Numbered from the stretch's first letter, positions 8,928-17,299 are shown. The stretch is DNA of 40,259 bases from Bacteroidota bacterium (GCA_009786075.1 WQTX01000013.1:1-40259), one strand, 5' to 3'. Numbers and translations: made by a program. The notes: generated by a model from the letters alone, not told the origin.

Positions 8928-10331
8928 TTAATAATACACTTGCGAATCGCCACGTTTGCCGTCATACGAGAAGTTACGTCCCAAATATGTTTGCACCGAA
9001 CGGAAACCGATATAACTTTTTGCCGTATCTTGATATTCATACGTTGTTGTTCCGTTTTGCATATAGTATGCAACATCTTTCCACGAACCACCACGAATAA
9101 CTTTACGTTTCATTACAATTGGGTCATCATCAAGCGCTCTATAATAATTATTGGTATTATTATCGTGAGTGAAACTATATGATGATTCATCGAATGCTGT
9201 TTGTGTCCATTCCGAAACGTTACCTGCCATATCATACAATCCCCATTCATTTGGCTCATAGTGAGCTACAATTACTGTGTGAATACCACCGTCGTCGGTA
9301 TAGTTACCACGCATTGGTTTGAAGTTGGCAATAAAACAACCCAAATAGTTACGTGTATAGTTACCACCCCATGGGTACGGCGACGACGCCAAACCGCAAC
9401 GAGCTGCATATTCCCATTCGGCTTCGGTTGGAAGGCGGTAATCATTCACAATTACTTTACCCACACTACGCAAATAACCATTACGGAGTTGCGTGCGCCA
9501 TACATTGAACGCTGTTGATTGCACCCACGAAACACCCACTACCGGATAATTATCGTATGCCGGATGCCAAAAATACATAGATGTCATAGGGTCATTGTAT
9601 GAATATGTGAAATCACTTACCCAACATAATGTATCGGGATATACATTAACTTCTTCTCTTATAATATATGTAGAGCGGTCTTTGATTGCGGTTGTTGTTC
9701 CATCGGCACGCAATACTTCGCCTTCATATTTTTTAGTTTTATAATTGTATGCACGATTTTCTTTCCCGCCTATTTTGTTCTTTTTGGCTGCTTGTTTTAA
9801 ATCCATCCAATAAAACACATAATTCAACTGACGGGCATCAATTTGCCGTTGTTTGTAAAAACGTTCTTCACCAACTAAGAACATGTCAGCCAAAATCTCA
9901 CGGGTTTCTGCTTCATTCCAGTCTATTCGCATTGACCAATTTATAAATTGGTCTTCATCCTCTAAGTCTTCGCCAAACTTATTAACGGTTACAAAAAACT
10001 CTTCTCTACCACCATCATCACGTAATTTTACGTAAGCCAACGAGTCGCGCACCCATTCTACAAATTGACGGTACTCATTGTTGGTAATCTCGGTTTCGTC
10101 CATCCAATATGATTGTAACGAAATTGAACGGTTTTGCGCTGTATGCGCCCAAGGAACGTCCTGGTCACTCGGACCAACGGTTAAACTCCCCATAGGAATA
10201 TACAACATTCCAAACGGAACTTCGGTTGCCCAAACCGGTCGGTTCGATGCGCCCAAAACTTCTCCTGATTGATAATTTGAACAACTACTCAATAAAAGAA
10301 TAATTGAACTAAAGAACAATACTTTTTTCAT
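8928..10331 (-). CDS. gldK: Type IX secretion / gliding lipoprotein GldK (PorK)
   Basis: The start was set at MKKVLFFSSIILLLSSCSNY, which gives a lipoprotein signal with lipobox LLSSC; an in-frame ATG nine codons upstream would put polar residues before it. The 467-residue protein carries a formylglycine-generating-enzyme-like (FGE-sulfatase) fold, shown by IPMGSLTVGPSDQD, ITNNEYRQFVEWV, PVVGVSWVQSTAF, RLPTEAEWEYAARCG, NEWGLYDMAGNVSEW and VIRGGSWKD. The fold is structural here, not catalytic, in characterised members. PorK/GldK forms the outer-membrane-tethered ring with GldN. It sits between porP and gldL. Confidence 0.95.
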   Translation of the reverse strand: MKKVLFFSSIILLLSSCSNYQSGEVLGASNRPVWATEVPFGMLYIPMGSLTVGPSDQDVPWAHTAQNRSISLQSYWMDETEITNNEYRQFVEWVRDSLAYVKLRDDGGREEFFVTVNKFGEDLEDEDQFINWSMRIDWNEAETREILADMFLVGEERFYKQRQIDARQLNYVFYWMDLKQAAKKNKIGGKENRAYNYKTKKYEGEVLRADGTTTAIKDRSTYIIREEVNVYPDTLCWVSDFTYSYNDPMTSMYFWHPAYDNYPVVGVSWVQSTAFNVWRTQLRNGYLRSVGKVIVNDYRLPTEAEWEYAARCGLASSPYPWGGNYTRNYLGCFIANFKPMRGNYTDDGGIHTVIVAHYEPNEWGLYDMAGNVSEWTQTAFDESSYSFTHDNNTNNYYRALDDDPIVMKRKVIRGGSWKDVAYYMQNGTTTYEYQDTAKSYIGFRSVQTYLGRNFSYDGKRGDSQVYY

Positions 10332-10381
10332 ATTCACTCTGTTTAAAATAATTCGCAATTTAATAACTATTTTTTATTTTC

Positions 10382-11341
10382 CTACAAAAATCTTACACTT
10401 TTATATATTTTATTTTCTTTTTCTATTCCGATGGTAAAGCTATAACTTAGCATAAATTCAAGATTACCAACACTTTGCGTGTTCATTTTCGACAATAAAA
10501 TATCATACGAAATTAGTGCCATTAAGCCATCGAATTTTGAATCATTATTGAATTGAACACCCAAAATTGGCGATAAATCCCCAGAAGTTGTATACGTAAT
10601 TCCACCCATAAGAAAGCTCTTATATTCTGCAATTAGGTCAAAACTGAGTTGAGTTGCAGCAAAAGTGGTCTTTACAAAGGCGGCTGACTTGATTACCCAG
10701 AGCGGATTTACCGTTTTTAAATCATAGCCGGCACCCAGCCAATATGTTCGTTTGAAATAGTCCACTTTTTTACTTTGCATTTTCAATTTCGGTTGGTTTA
10801 ATTCGGTAATTCCCAATGACGTGTAAAAATTCTGCGTTTTATAGCAGGCTCCAAATCCAAATATGGGATTGATATAATTTTTCTCTGCCGTTAATTGTTG
10901 CACAAAGTTATCGTTGGGACCATCGGGATAAATAGGATTTTTCAATTCCCAGCCTATGGAATTTATGCCGGCACTCAAACCCAAGCCCAATTCGCCGGTT
11001 CCAAAATCTATAAAATAAGCATAGTTTGCTTTAAAATGCAGGCGATTTTCAAAACCCTGGCTCAATTGATTAATAGTTACCCCCACCCCACTTTTAATTT
11101 TCTTTATCGGCATATCTACATTAAGCCATGTTGATTGCGGTCCCGAATTTTCGGGCAAACCCATGTATTGATTGCGAACAAGTATTTGCGCCTTGCCCAT
11201 TCCTCCAATACCCGCCACCGCAGGATTGAACGAAAGTTGCTGATATTTATGCAACGTGCTGCGGGGAATTTGCTGCCCTGCTGCAAAATTTGCCGTAAAT
11301 ATCACACTTACAAAGGTTAGTACTATTGTCCGTAAATTCAT
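10382..11341 (-). CDS. porP: Type IX secretion outer-membrane protein PorP/SprF family
   Basis: This 319-residue protein has signal peptide MNLRTIVLTFVSVIFTANFAAGQQ and then the hallmark LSFNPAVAGIGG segment of PorP/SprF proteins. The remainder reads as alternating beta strands with loop motifs FKANYAYF, LGLGLSAGINSIGW, YWLGAGYDLK and LEFMLSYSFTIG, consistent with an outer-membrane barrel. Members help specific cargo or the T9SS apparatus at the outer membrane. It is the first gene of the porP-gldK-gldL-gldM-gldN operon, the arrangement known from Porphyromonas and Flavobacterium. Confidence 0.93.
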   Translation of the reverse strand: MNLRTIVLTFVSVIFTANFAAGQQIPRSTLHKYQQLSFNPAVAGIGGMGKAQILVRNQYMGLPENSGPQSTWLNVDMPIKKIKSGVGVTINQLSQGFENRLHFKANYAYFIDFGTGELGLGLSAGINSIGWELKNPIYPDGPNDNFVQQLTAEKNYINPIFGFGACYKTQNFYTSLGITELNQPKLKMQSKKVDYFKRTYWLGAGYDLKTVNPLWVIKSAAFVKTTFAATQLSFDLIAEYKSFLMGGITYTTSGDLSPILGVQFNNDSKFDGLMALISYDILLSKMNTQSVGNLEFMLSYSFTIGIEKENKIYKSVRFL

Positions 11342-11416
11342 ACTTTATGGATTATAAAATTTGGGTCGGTAAAGAAAAATAAAATATTATGAAAATGCAA
11401 ATGTTTTTCACAAATT

Positions 11417-12544
11417 TTAATTTTTGCTTTTTCGTTGCAGTTCCATTAACCAACTATCGGGAATATTTTCATTTGAAAACGATTGATAATCACTATAATT
11501 GCACGGCACCATTCTTTTTTCATTATAAAGCGGTAAAAAAAGTTCTACCCACATTTGTTTTGTGATTGTGTGCTCAAAAAATCGAACATCGTGTTCAAAC
11601 AAATCATTTTTCACATAATATATGGTATAAAACTCCTCATTATCATATTGTATTGTGTTTCGTTGCGAAATTCCATCGAGCACATACCATAGTAATAAGG
11701 CACACACAGTAGCTGAAGGTTTTACACTATTTATATGTACAGGATTAAACTCCGATAACAAAAATGTATTCATTTCGTATGAAAATCCGGCATACCATGC
11801 CATTTGACAGGCATCTTCCACATATAAGCCGGCAGGCAATTGGTCTCTATTGGCATCAAATTCCGAATAACGCAGAGCGGTGGTATCGAAACTTATCAAT
11901 TGCGCCTCACGCAACATAGGCTCGGTATGTTTTGCATTGTGAAATACATTGCCCAAGCGAATATGCGGAAAATTATTGGTACGCAAAAAATCGTAAGCGG
12001 TTTTGTGCGACAAATATTCCTGTAAAGCTATATAGTTGATTTTCACATTGTCGTACGTTTCGGCAAGTTGCGCAATATAATTGGTATTATAAAAATCTTC
12101 GCTTTCGAGTTGCATATCAATTTGTGCGTCAATGCAGGTAATTGTTGGAAATTCGTCTTCGTTCAATCGTTCTTGGGCAAGAGTGAGCGTAATTTCTTGT
12201 GTTCCGCCTATAATTATCAGCGGTTTATTGTATTTTTCTAATTGTTTACACAATTCCTGTACAATAATATATGAGTCTTTCACTGTTTTTCCCAACCGGC
12301 AATTTCCTAAATCACAGATTTTTAGGGGTTTTTCGGTTGCAAATAAACTGTATAATTGTTCGCGCACACAATCGGCGGCTTTTCCTGCGCCTTGATTTTC
12401 GGAATTTCTATCTTCTTGATAACCAACTATAAAAACATCGTAGTCAGAAAAATCATAATCTTTGTAATTGCGCACAATTTCTGCGGGAATGTGATTTTGC
12501 TGCGTGGTGCAGTTTGTTGGTTCTAATAAATCGGATAAATTCAT
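11417..12544 (-). CDS. Arginase/formimidoylglutamase-fold protein with lost metal ligands
   Basis: This 375-residue protein has the ureohydrolase layout: FIVGYQEDRNSENQGAGKAADCVRE near residue 35, then the positions of the manganese motifs. Active enzymes have GG[x]H at the first motif, DAHxD at the second and SxDxDxxxP at the third. Here these read GGTQE (about residue 112), DAQID (about 139) and SFDTTALRYSEFD (about 218), so both motif histidines are glutamine and the third motif keeps only its first aspartate in place. The protein is probably not a manganese hydrolase. It lies 75 bases upstream of porP on the same strand and could share its transcript. The fold call is fairly firm, the function open. 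Confidence 0.8.
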   Translation of the reverse strand: MNLSDLLEPTNCTTQQNHIPAEIVRNYKDYDFSDYDVFIVGYQEDRNSENQGAGKAADCVREQLYSLFATEKPLKICDLGNCRLGKTVKDSYIIVQELCKQLEKYNKPLIIIGGTQEITLTLAQERLNEDEFPTITCIDAQIDMQLESEDFYNTNYIAQLAETYDNVKINYIALQEYLSHKTAYDFLRTNNFPHIRLGNVFHNAKHTEPMLREAQLISFDTTALRYSEFDANRDQLPAGLYVEDACQMAWYAGFSYEMNTFLLSEFNPVHINSVKPSATVCALLLWYVLDGISQRNTIQYDNEEFYTIYYVKNDLFEHDVRFFEHTITKQMWVELFLPLYNEKRMVPCNYSDYQSFSNENIPDSWLMELQRKSKN

Positions 12545-12690
12545 TTATACTATATATTATTGTATGGATTTTTTGCTGAAATGGAGCGCAAATATACAGT
12601 TTAATTGAAAATTGAGAAACGTTTGTTCAACGAAGTTAATTGAGAATTGAAAATTATTTTATTAAAAAGGTAAGTATTGTAAAAAATTAG

Positions 12691-12943
12691 TATATTTGTG
12701 AATTGTAAAACAATAAAAATATATTGCCTATGATAGTAAAAGCGTAGAATTAATACGCACATTTTTATGTTGGAAAAAGCATTTTAAGTTTCTTTCTCGC
12801 GATAAGTTTAGCGGTTTAAAGTAGTAGAAAGTTTAAGTTGAGATGCTCGCGTTGTTTGGCGTGGGCTTTTGATTTATTCTGTTACTACGGGTTACGCTAA
12901 ACACCTTCGCGAGCGGGATACTGAAAAGTACCACGCTTTTTTT
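12691..12943 (+). ncRNA. Candidate structured small RNA (6S-like rod), with promoter and terminator
   Basis: A TATATTTG box at 12691-12698 precedes about 240 bases without a plausible ORF. The core folds as a long rod. CTCGCG (12796-12801) pairs with CGCGAG (12908-12913), and GTTTAGCG (12806-12813) with CGCTAAAC (12895-12902). Further in, AGTAGTAGAA (12820-12829) pairs with TTCTGTTACT (12878-12887) using two G-U pairs, leaving a central bulge and terminal arm. A terminator hairpin with GAAA loop and seven T follows (12912-12943). A rod of this size with an internal bulge is the shape of 6S RNA, which binds RNA polymerase, but I cannot confirm the family by primary sequence. Confidence 0.6.
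12912..12943 (+). terminator. Rho-independent terminator of the small RNA
   Basis: AGCGGGATACT (12912-12922), loop GAAA and AGTACCACGCT (12927-12937) form a stem with two internal mismatches, followed by T at 12937-12943. Its first bases overlap the closing stem of the RNA rod, so the two hairpins compete. Confidence 0.75.
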
Positions 12944-13086
12944 ATGTCAAAAATTAAAAAATCGACGACGGGAAAACCGCCACAATATATAAGACAGAAT
13001 TGCAACTGTTCTCTCAAAAAATGCAAAAATTAAAATTTATAAATTTTTGTCTACGTAAAGGCGCGGACGTTAAACTAAACTCTAAA

Positions 13087-13500
13087 ATGAAAAAAATAGT
13101 ATTAATTTTAATGGCAGTGATTGGATTTGCTTTTGCTGCTAATGCGCAAGATTGTAGTGGTACTTGTTCGTGGTGTCGTGCTCCGTTAAAAACAGATAAG
13201 ATACGATGCCCTAAGTACTGTAGCAATGGAATAGTGGTAAAAATTTGTACAGATTGTGTACAATGTACAGATTGTAAGGGATATAAAAAGCAAAAGTGTA
13301 ATTCGAACGATGGGCGCAATCAATATGATAGATGGACTCATTGCCCAAATTGTTCCCTTTGTGGTGGAGACGGATTGATGAATGGAACACAAGAAACAGG
13401 TTGTACTTGTTGTGGTGGTACTCCTAAACAAGCAGGGGCAGGTTGGGTGTACGGTTGTAGATGTACAAAATGTAACAAGGAGTATGTGGATTGTAAGTAA
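13087..13500 (+). CDS. Small secreted cysteine-rich protein, unknown family
   Basis: The start was chosen at MKKIVLILMAVIGFAFAANAQ, a clean Sec signal peptide; longer in-frame extensions upstream give no signal. The mature part is only about 116 residues yet has 20 cysteines, mostly as CxxC pairs (CSGTCSWC, CTDCVQCTDC, CPNCSLCGGDG, CTCCGG, CRCTKC). The GGDG and CCGG patches recall the CxxCxGxG repeats of DnaJ-type zinc fingers. The pairs suggest either metal knuckles or disulphide-stabilised structure outside the cytoplasm. The FISUMP gene starts 19 bases after its stop, so the two probably form one operon. I do not recognise a named family. Confidence 0.75.
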   Translation: MKKIVLILMAVIGFAFAANAQDCSGTCSWCRAPLKTDKIRCPKYCSNGIVVKICTDCVQCTDCKGYKKQKCNSNDGRNQYDRWTHCPNCSLCGGDGLMNGTQETGCTCCGGTPKQAGAGWVYGCRCTKCNKEYVDCK

Positions 13501-13519
13501 CACTTAAATTTTTAACTTT

Positions 13520-14161
13520 ATGAGGAAACTATTTTTAAGTTTTGGTTTGCTGCTTGCAATTTGCTCAATTGCGGTAAGCCAAAATAATATACCAAAAGCC
13601 ACTTATGATGAAGGAGTTGTGATTAATGGTGTGAAATGGGCTACACGAAATGTAGGAAGACCAGGCACATTTGCACCGACGTCCAATTCTCAAGGTGGTA
13701 AGTACCAATGGAATAGTAAAATTGAATGTGACAGTATTGATTGGTCTCAAAATACGCCAACCGGAGATACATGGGAAAAATCTAACGACCCCAGTCCTGC
13801 AGGTTGGAGAGTTCCTACTATTGAGGAAATACAAACATTGCTTAACAAAGATAAAGTGCGTGTGGTACATATAAAAAACTCAGGAATGAGATTTATAGAT
13901 AAAGCAACCGGCAAGTCTATATTTTTACCTTTCAATGGTAGTTGTTTCAGTGATGATAATAAAAGAGGAATAGACGTTACCGATGTTTATATAATGTCCT
14001 CTGCTTCTTATTGGAGCAATTTGACATACGATACGGTTGATGCATGTGGCTTATCATTTCTCCATATTTTATACGATTTCGGAGATGTATCATCAGATAT
14101 AGAATGGATATGCAACATAAAACGTGGTGTTGGTCATTGCATTCGTAGCGTTGCTGAATAA
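13520..14161 (+). CDS. Secreted FISUMP-domain protein (copy 1)
   Basis: This 213-residue protein has signal peptide MRKLFLSFGLLLAICSIAVSQ and a full FISUMP domain (Fibrobacter succinogenes major paralogous domain). The marks are GVVINGVKWATRNVGRPGTFA, the YQWN strand, TWEKSNDPSPAGWRVPTIEEIQTLL, the FIDKATGKSIFLPFNG segment and the closing GHCIRSV. FISUMP domains are related to C-type-lectin/FGE-like folds and occur on cell-surface proteins; a biochemical role is not established. It follows the cysteine-rich protein gene after 19 bases and is closed by a strong terminator at 14243-14270. Copy 2 at 22233-22868 is a close relative and copy 3 at 33576-34223 is more distant. Confidence 0.9.
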   Translation: MRKLFLSFGLLLAICSIAVSQNNIPKATYDEGVVINGVKWATRNVGRPGTFAPTSNSQGGKYQWNSKIECDSIDWSQNTPTGDTWEKSNDPSPAGWRVPTIEEIQTLLNKDKVRVVHIKNSGMRFIDKATGKSIFLPFNGSCFSDDNKRGIDVTDVYIMSSASYWSNLTYDTVDACGLSFLHILYDFGDVSSDIEWICNIKRGVGHCIRSVAE

Positions 14162-14242
14162 CTATCGGAATCAAGATTTTCAGAATTAAGTGATTTTCAG
14201 AATAATAACATTTTGTAAATTTTGATTCAGTAATAACCAAAC

Positions 14243-14274
14243 AAAGCCTCGCAATTTCTTGCGAGGCTTTGTTT
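14243..14274 (+). terminator. Rho-independent terminator after FISUMP copy 1
   Basis: A perfect 12-bp stem (AAAGCCTCGCAA at 14243-14254 with TTGCGAGGCTTT at 14259-14270) has a TTTC loop and is followed by GTTTATTCTT. Confidence 0.88.
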
Positions 14275-14321
14275 ATTCTTATTTTGCGTTCGTTATAAAA
14301 TTATTGCGTTTAATGCAAAAA

Positions 14322-14589
14322 TAGGGCAAAAGCATGAAATTTTACAAATGTAAAATTGAACTAAAAAGGCTGAAAGCCTTATATATACCAGCACAGGGCA
14401 ACGCCCTGTGTAAAATGCGACCACGAAATTCCGCCCTGTAAGGGCAAAATATTTGAATTTTCGATTATTATTTTGCCCTTACAGGGCGAATTTCCCGTTT
14501 GTTCATTATCGTAGGGCGATGCCCTACGCTGGGTTATACAAGGCTTTCAGCCTTACAAAATCAAAAATAAATTTCATGCTTTTGCCCTA
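14322..14589. mobile_element. MITE-like palindromic element with 9-bp target duplication
   Basis: The 268-bp element has perfect 21-bp terminal inverted repeats (14322-14342, starting TAGGGCAAAAGC, and 14569-14589). It is flanked by the direct repeat ATGCAAAAA at 14313-14321 and 14590-14598, consistent with a target-site duplication. Each half carries a series of smaller palindromes in mirrored order: AAGGCTGAAAGCCTT against AAGGCTTTCAGCCTT, a GGGCAACGCCC-type hairpin, and GCCCTGTAAGGGCAAAAT against its complement. It has no ORF, so movement would depend on an enzyme supplied from elsewhere. Confidence 0.82.
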
Positions 14590-14605
14590 ATGCAAAAACA
14601 CAAAG

Positions 14606-14637
14606 TTGAACAAATTTGAAATTAAATTGTATCTTTG
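14606..14637 (+). promoter_or_regulatory. Bacteroidota-type promoter for candidate small RNA
   Basis: TTG at 14606-14608 and TATCTTTG at 14630-14637 are separated by 21 bases, a good match to the TTTG/TAnnTTTG primary-sigma promoter of this phylum. The predicted start is near 14644. Confidence 0.75.
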
Positions 14638-14643
14638 CAGCAC

Positions 14644-14766
14644 GAAGAAGACTTTTTTGGGCGCGTTCTAATGGCTTATGCTTTACGTGCCGGTTAAAGG
14701 TTCTTTTACAAAAACACTTTGGCGATGACGGTTAATTTTCTGTCTTGTTTCCAAAGTGTTTTTTTA
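14644..14766 (+). ncRNA. Candidate small RNA of about 120 nt
   Basis: It lies between a strong promoter and a terminator-like hairpin and has no credible ORF. The transcript has a 7-bp hairpin (GGCGCGT at 14660-14666 with ACGTGCC at 14685-14691, one G-U) and then the terminal stem at 14710-14763 and a T-run. I see no SRP, tmRNA, RNase P or tRNA signature. It could be a trans-acting RNA, or an RNA antisense to the topA transcript's 3' end, since topA converges here. Confidence 0.5.
14710..14765. terminator. Bidirectional terminator-like inverted repeat
   Basis: AAAAACACTTTGG (14710-14722) and CCAAAGTGTTTTT (14751-14763) form a 13-bp stem with a 28-base loop. A T-run follows on the plus strand, and a T-rich stretch follows when read on the minus strand, so it can end both the small RNA and topA, whose stop is at 14776. 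Confidence 0.7.
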
Positions 14767-14775
14767 TTTTGTGAT

Positions 14776-17262
14776 TTACTTCTTCTTAACCCCCGCAATC
14801 GCATAACACTCCTCCAAAGTCAAATCCTCAGGTTTTTGTTTCGAAGTAATTCTAAAATATTTTTTATTGTGATATACGCTTGGTTTGCCCCAACGGTCGA
14901 GCATTACGCCGATTTTTGCATCTTCGGGAAAGGATTTTATGTGTCGTTTTTCGTCTTTTTCTCGTTTTTGCTTAATAAGCGCAACTGCTTGCTCCAAATT
15001 AATGGTAAAAATATCGGGCTGATTTTTGCCAATCGAAGTAAATGTTTTATTGTGCGAAATAAACGGTCCGAAACGACCGGTATTTACCTCCACTTTTTTA
15101 CCTTCAAAATCGCCGAGATTGCGAGGAAGTGTAACTAATTTCAACGCTTCGGCAAATGTAATTGTTTCGGGAGTTTGTCCTTTCATCAAACCTACGTAAC
15201 GTTTGTCGGCATCAGCAGTTTCGCCCAATTGTACAAATGGACCAAATCTGCCGACTTTCACGTACAGATTTTTTCCTGTTTTCGGGTCGGTTCCCAACGG
15301 CTTTTCATCGCTTTGATAAAGCAATTCTAAGGCTTCCTGCAAAGTTATTGTTTCTATCAACTGACCTTTTTGCAAACTTGCGAATAACGGTTTTTCAGTT
15401 TCCGACGCCTCGCCCAATTGTACCATTGCACCAAAACGCCCCATTCGCACCGTAACCGGTTTGTTGGTTTTGGGGTCTATTCCCAATTCCCTACCGCCGG
15501 TGCCGCGCTCCGAAGTTTCCATTGTTGCATCAACAGTTGTGTGAAATGGTTTGTAAAATTGGTCAATCATGGTTTGCCACTGCAATTTGCCTTCGGCTAT
15601 ATCGTCAAACTCTTTTTCTACGTTTGCCGTAAAATTGAAATTTAAAATATCGGGGAAATTTTTTAGCAAAAAATCGTTTACCACTATTCCCATATCGGTT
15701 GGGAATAATTTTGCTTTTTCGGCTCCAAAATTTTCCGATTTTTCGGCAGTTTTTATTGTAGAATTTGTAAGAGTTACAACTTTATAATTTCGTTTTGTGC
15801 CCGGTTTGTCCTCTTTTACTATATACCCGCGTTTTTGAATTGTTGAAATCGTAGGCGCGTATGTCGAAGGTCGTCCAATGCCCAATTCCTCTAATTTGCG
15901 CACCAGCGTGGCTTCGGTGTAACGCGGCGGATGTTGCGTAAATCGCTCCATAGCTTGCATAGTTTGCAAATCGAGCGGTGCAGCAACTTTCAAAGGTGGC
16001 AAAATTACGTTTTCGTCTTCTACTTCGTCGTCCGACGATTCCATATATACTTTCAAAAATCCGTCAAAAAGTATCACTTCGCCTTTTGCCACAAAATTTG
16101 TAGCCTTTGCCTGCGGGCAATCTATTGTAATAGTAGTGCGTTCAAAACGGGCATCTGCCATTTGCGAAGCTATGGTACGTTTGCGAATTAATTCGTACAA
16201 ACGTTGTTCATCGGACGATGACGAAACCACTTCGTTATCAACATAAGTCGGACGAATTGCCTCGTGCGCCTCTTGCGCTCCCTTCGATTTTGCAGCAAAC
16301 TGACGCACTTTGCTGTATTGCTCGCCAAAAGTTTTTGTTATATGATTTTTTATCGTATTAATCGCAAGTCCCGACAAATTCGTAGAGTCGGTACGCATAT
16401 AAGTTATGTGTCCTTCTTCGTACAAGCGTTGCGCCACTTGCATAGTTTTAGCCACCGGAAAACCAAGTTTGCGGCTCGCCTCTTGTTGCAAAGTAGATGT
16501 GGTAAACGGCGGAGCAGGCGATTTTGTTGCCGGTTTTTGTTCGCACGCCGAAACTATAAAATTCACGCCGATTGATGAACGCAAAAACGCCTCAGATTCG
16601 GCTTGTGTGTCAAATTTTTTATTTAATTCTGCCGAAAAGCTATATGGTTTTCCTGCGTGTTCTACGGTAAATATTGCCGTTACTTTAAACGCCGACGTGC
16701 TTTCAAAAGCAATAATTTCACGTTCTCTATCAACAATAATGCGCACACTCACCGATTGCACCCGTCCGGCAGAAAGCGATGGTTTTACTTTTTTCCACAA
16801 CACAGGCGAAAGTTCAAAACCAACCAAACGGTCTAAAACACGGCGAGCTTGTTGAGCATCAACGAGTTGCTCGTCTATGGCGCGTGGATTTTGTATGGCA
16901 TTAAGAATGGCATCTTTGGTGATTTCGTGAAACACAATACGTTTTGTGTTTTCTTTTTTCAATTTAAGCACTTCGTACAAATGCCACGCAATAGCCTCTC
17001 CCTCACGGTCTTCATCGGAAGCAAGCCACACCATTTCGGCATCTTTTACATTTTTTTTCAGTTCAGCAACCGTTTTTTTCTTATCGGCAGGAATTTCATA
17101 ATTCGGCGTGTACGATTTACCTGTCATAGTTACGCCAAGTCCCTTTTTCTCCAAATCGCGAATATGCCCAAAACTCGATTTCACAACATAATCAGCCCCT
17201 AAAAAACGCTCTATCGTCTTTGCTTTTGCCGGCGACTCCACAATTACCAAATTTTTTGCCAT
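14776..17262 (-). CDS. topA: DNA topoisomerase I (type IA)
   Basis: This enzyme relaxes negative supercoils by cutting one DNA strand. The Toprim domain opens the protein (KNLVIVESPAKAKTIERFLG, Glu9; acidic DEDREGEA with Asp83 and Asp85). The catalytic tyrosine is Tyr288 in the GHITYMRTDSTNLS motif. The C-terminal third has repeated DNA-binding modules recognisable as VRMGRFGAMVQLG, VKVGRFGPFVQLG and VNTGRFGPFISHN, then DRWGKPSVYHNKKYF. These are the cysteine-free type, not the zinc fingers of E. coli TopA. The 828 residues are full length. A TAnnTTTG box lies upstream on the minus strand at 17300-17307. Confidence 0.97.
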   Translation of the reverse strand: MAKNLVIVESPAKAKTIERFLGADYVVKSSFGHIRDLEKKGLGVTMTGKSYTPNYEIPADKKKTVAELKKNVKDAEMVWLASDEDREGEAIAWHLYEVLKLKKENTKRIVFHEITKDAILNAIQNPRAIDEQLVDAQQARRVLDRLVGFELSPVLWKKVKPSLSAGRVQSVSVRIIVDREREIIAFESTSAFKVTAIFTVEHAGKPYSFSAELNKKFDTQAESEAFLRSSIGVNFIVSACEQKPATKSPAPPFTTSTLQQEASRKLGFPVAKTMQVAQRLYEEGHITYMRTDSTNLSGLAINTIKNHITKTFGEQYSKVRQFAAKSKGAQEAHEAIRPTYVDNEVVSSSSDEQRLYELIRKRTIASQMADARFERTTITIDCPQAKATNFVAKGEVILFDGFLKVYMESSDDEVEDENVILPPLKVAAPLDLQTMQAMERFTQHPPRYTEATLVRKLEELGIGRPSTYAPTISTIQKRGYIVKEDKPGTKRNYKVVTLTNSTIKTAEKSENFGAEKAKLFPTDMGIVVNDFLLKNFPDILNFNFTANVEKEFDDIAEGKLQWQTMIDQFYKPFHTTVDATMETSERGTGGRELGIDPKTNKPVTVRMGRFGAMVQLGEASETEKPLFASLQKGQLIETITLQEALELLYQSDEKPLGTDPKTGKNLYVKVGRFGPFVQLGETADADKRYVGLMKGQTPETITFAEALKLVTLPRNLGDFEGKKVEVNTGRFGPFISHNKTFTSIGKNQPDIFTINLEQAVALIKQKREKDEKRHIKSFPEDAKIGVMLDRWGKPSVYHNKKYFRITSKQKPEDLTLEECYAIAGVKKK

Positions 17263-17299
17263 ACCTATATATATTGTATAATGTTTTCAAATAATTCGG

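Noticed and set aside
14322-14589. CRISPR-like array
   Set aside because: The repeated units are inverted and mirrored about the centre, not direct repeats with unique spacers, and no cas genes are present.
14644-14766. SRP 4.5S RNA, tmRNA, RNase P RNA or a tRNA
   Set aside because: None of the hallmark sequences of these RNAs (SRP GGAA tetraloop arm, tRNA-like TPsiC end, RNase P core) is visible in this or other intergenic regions.
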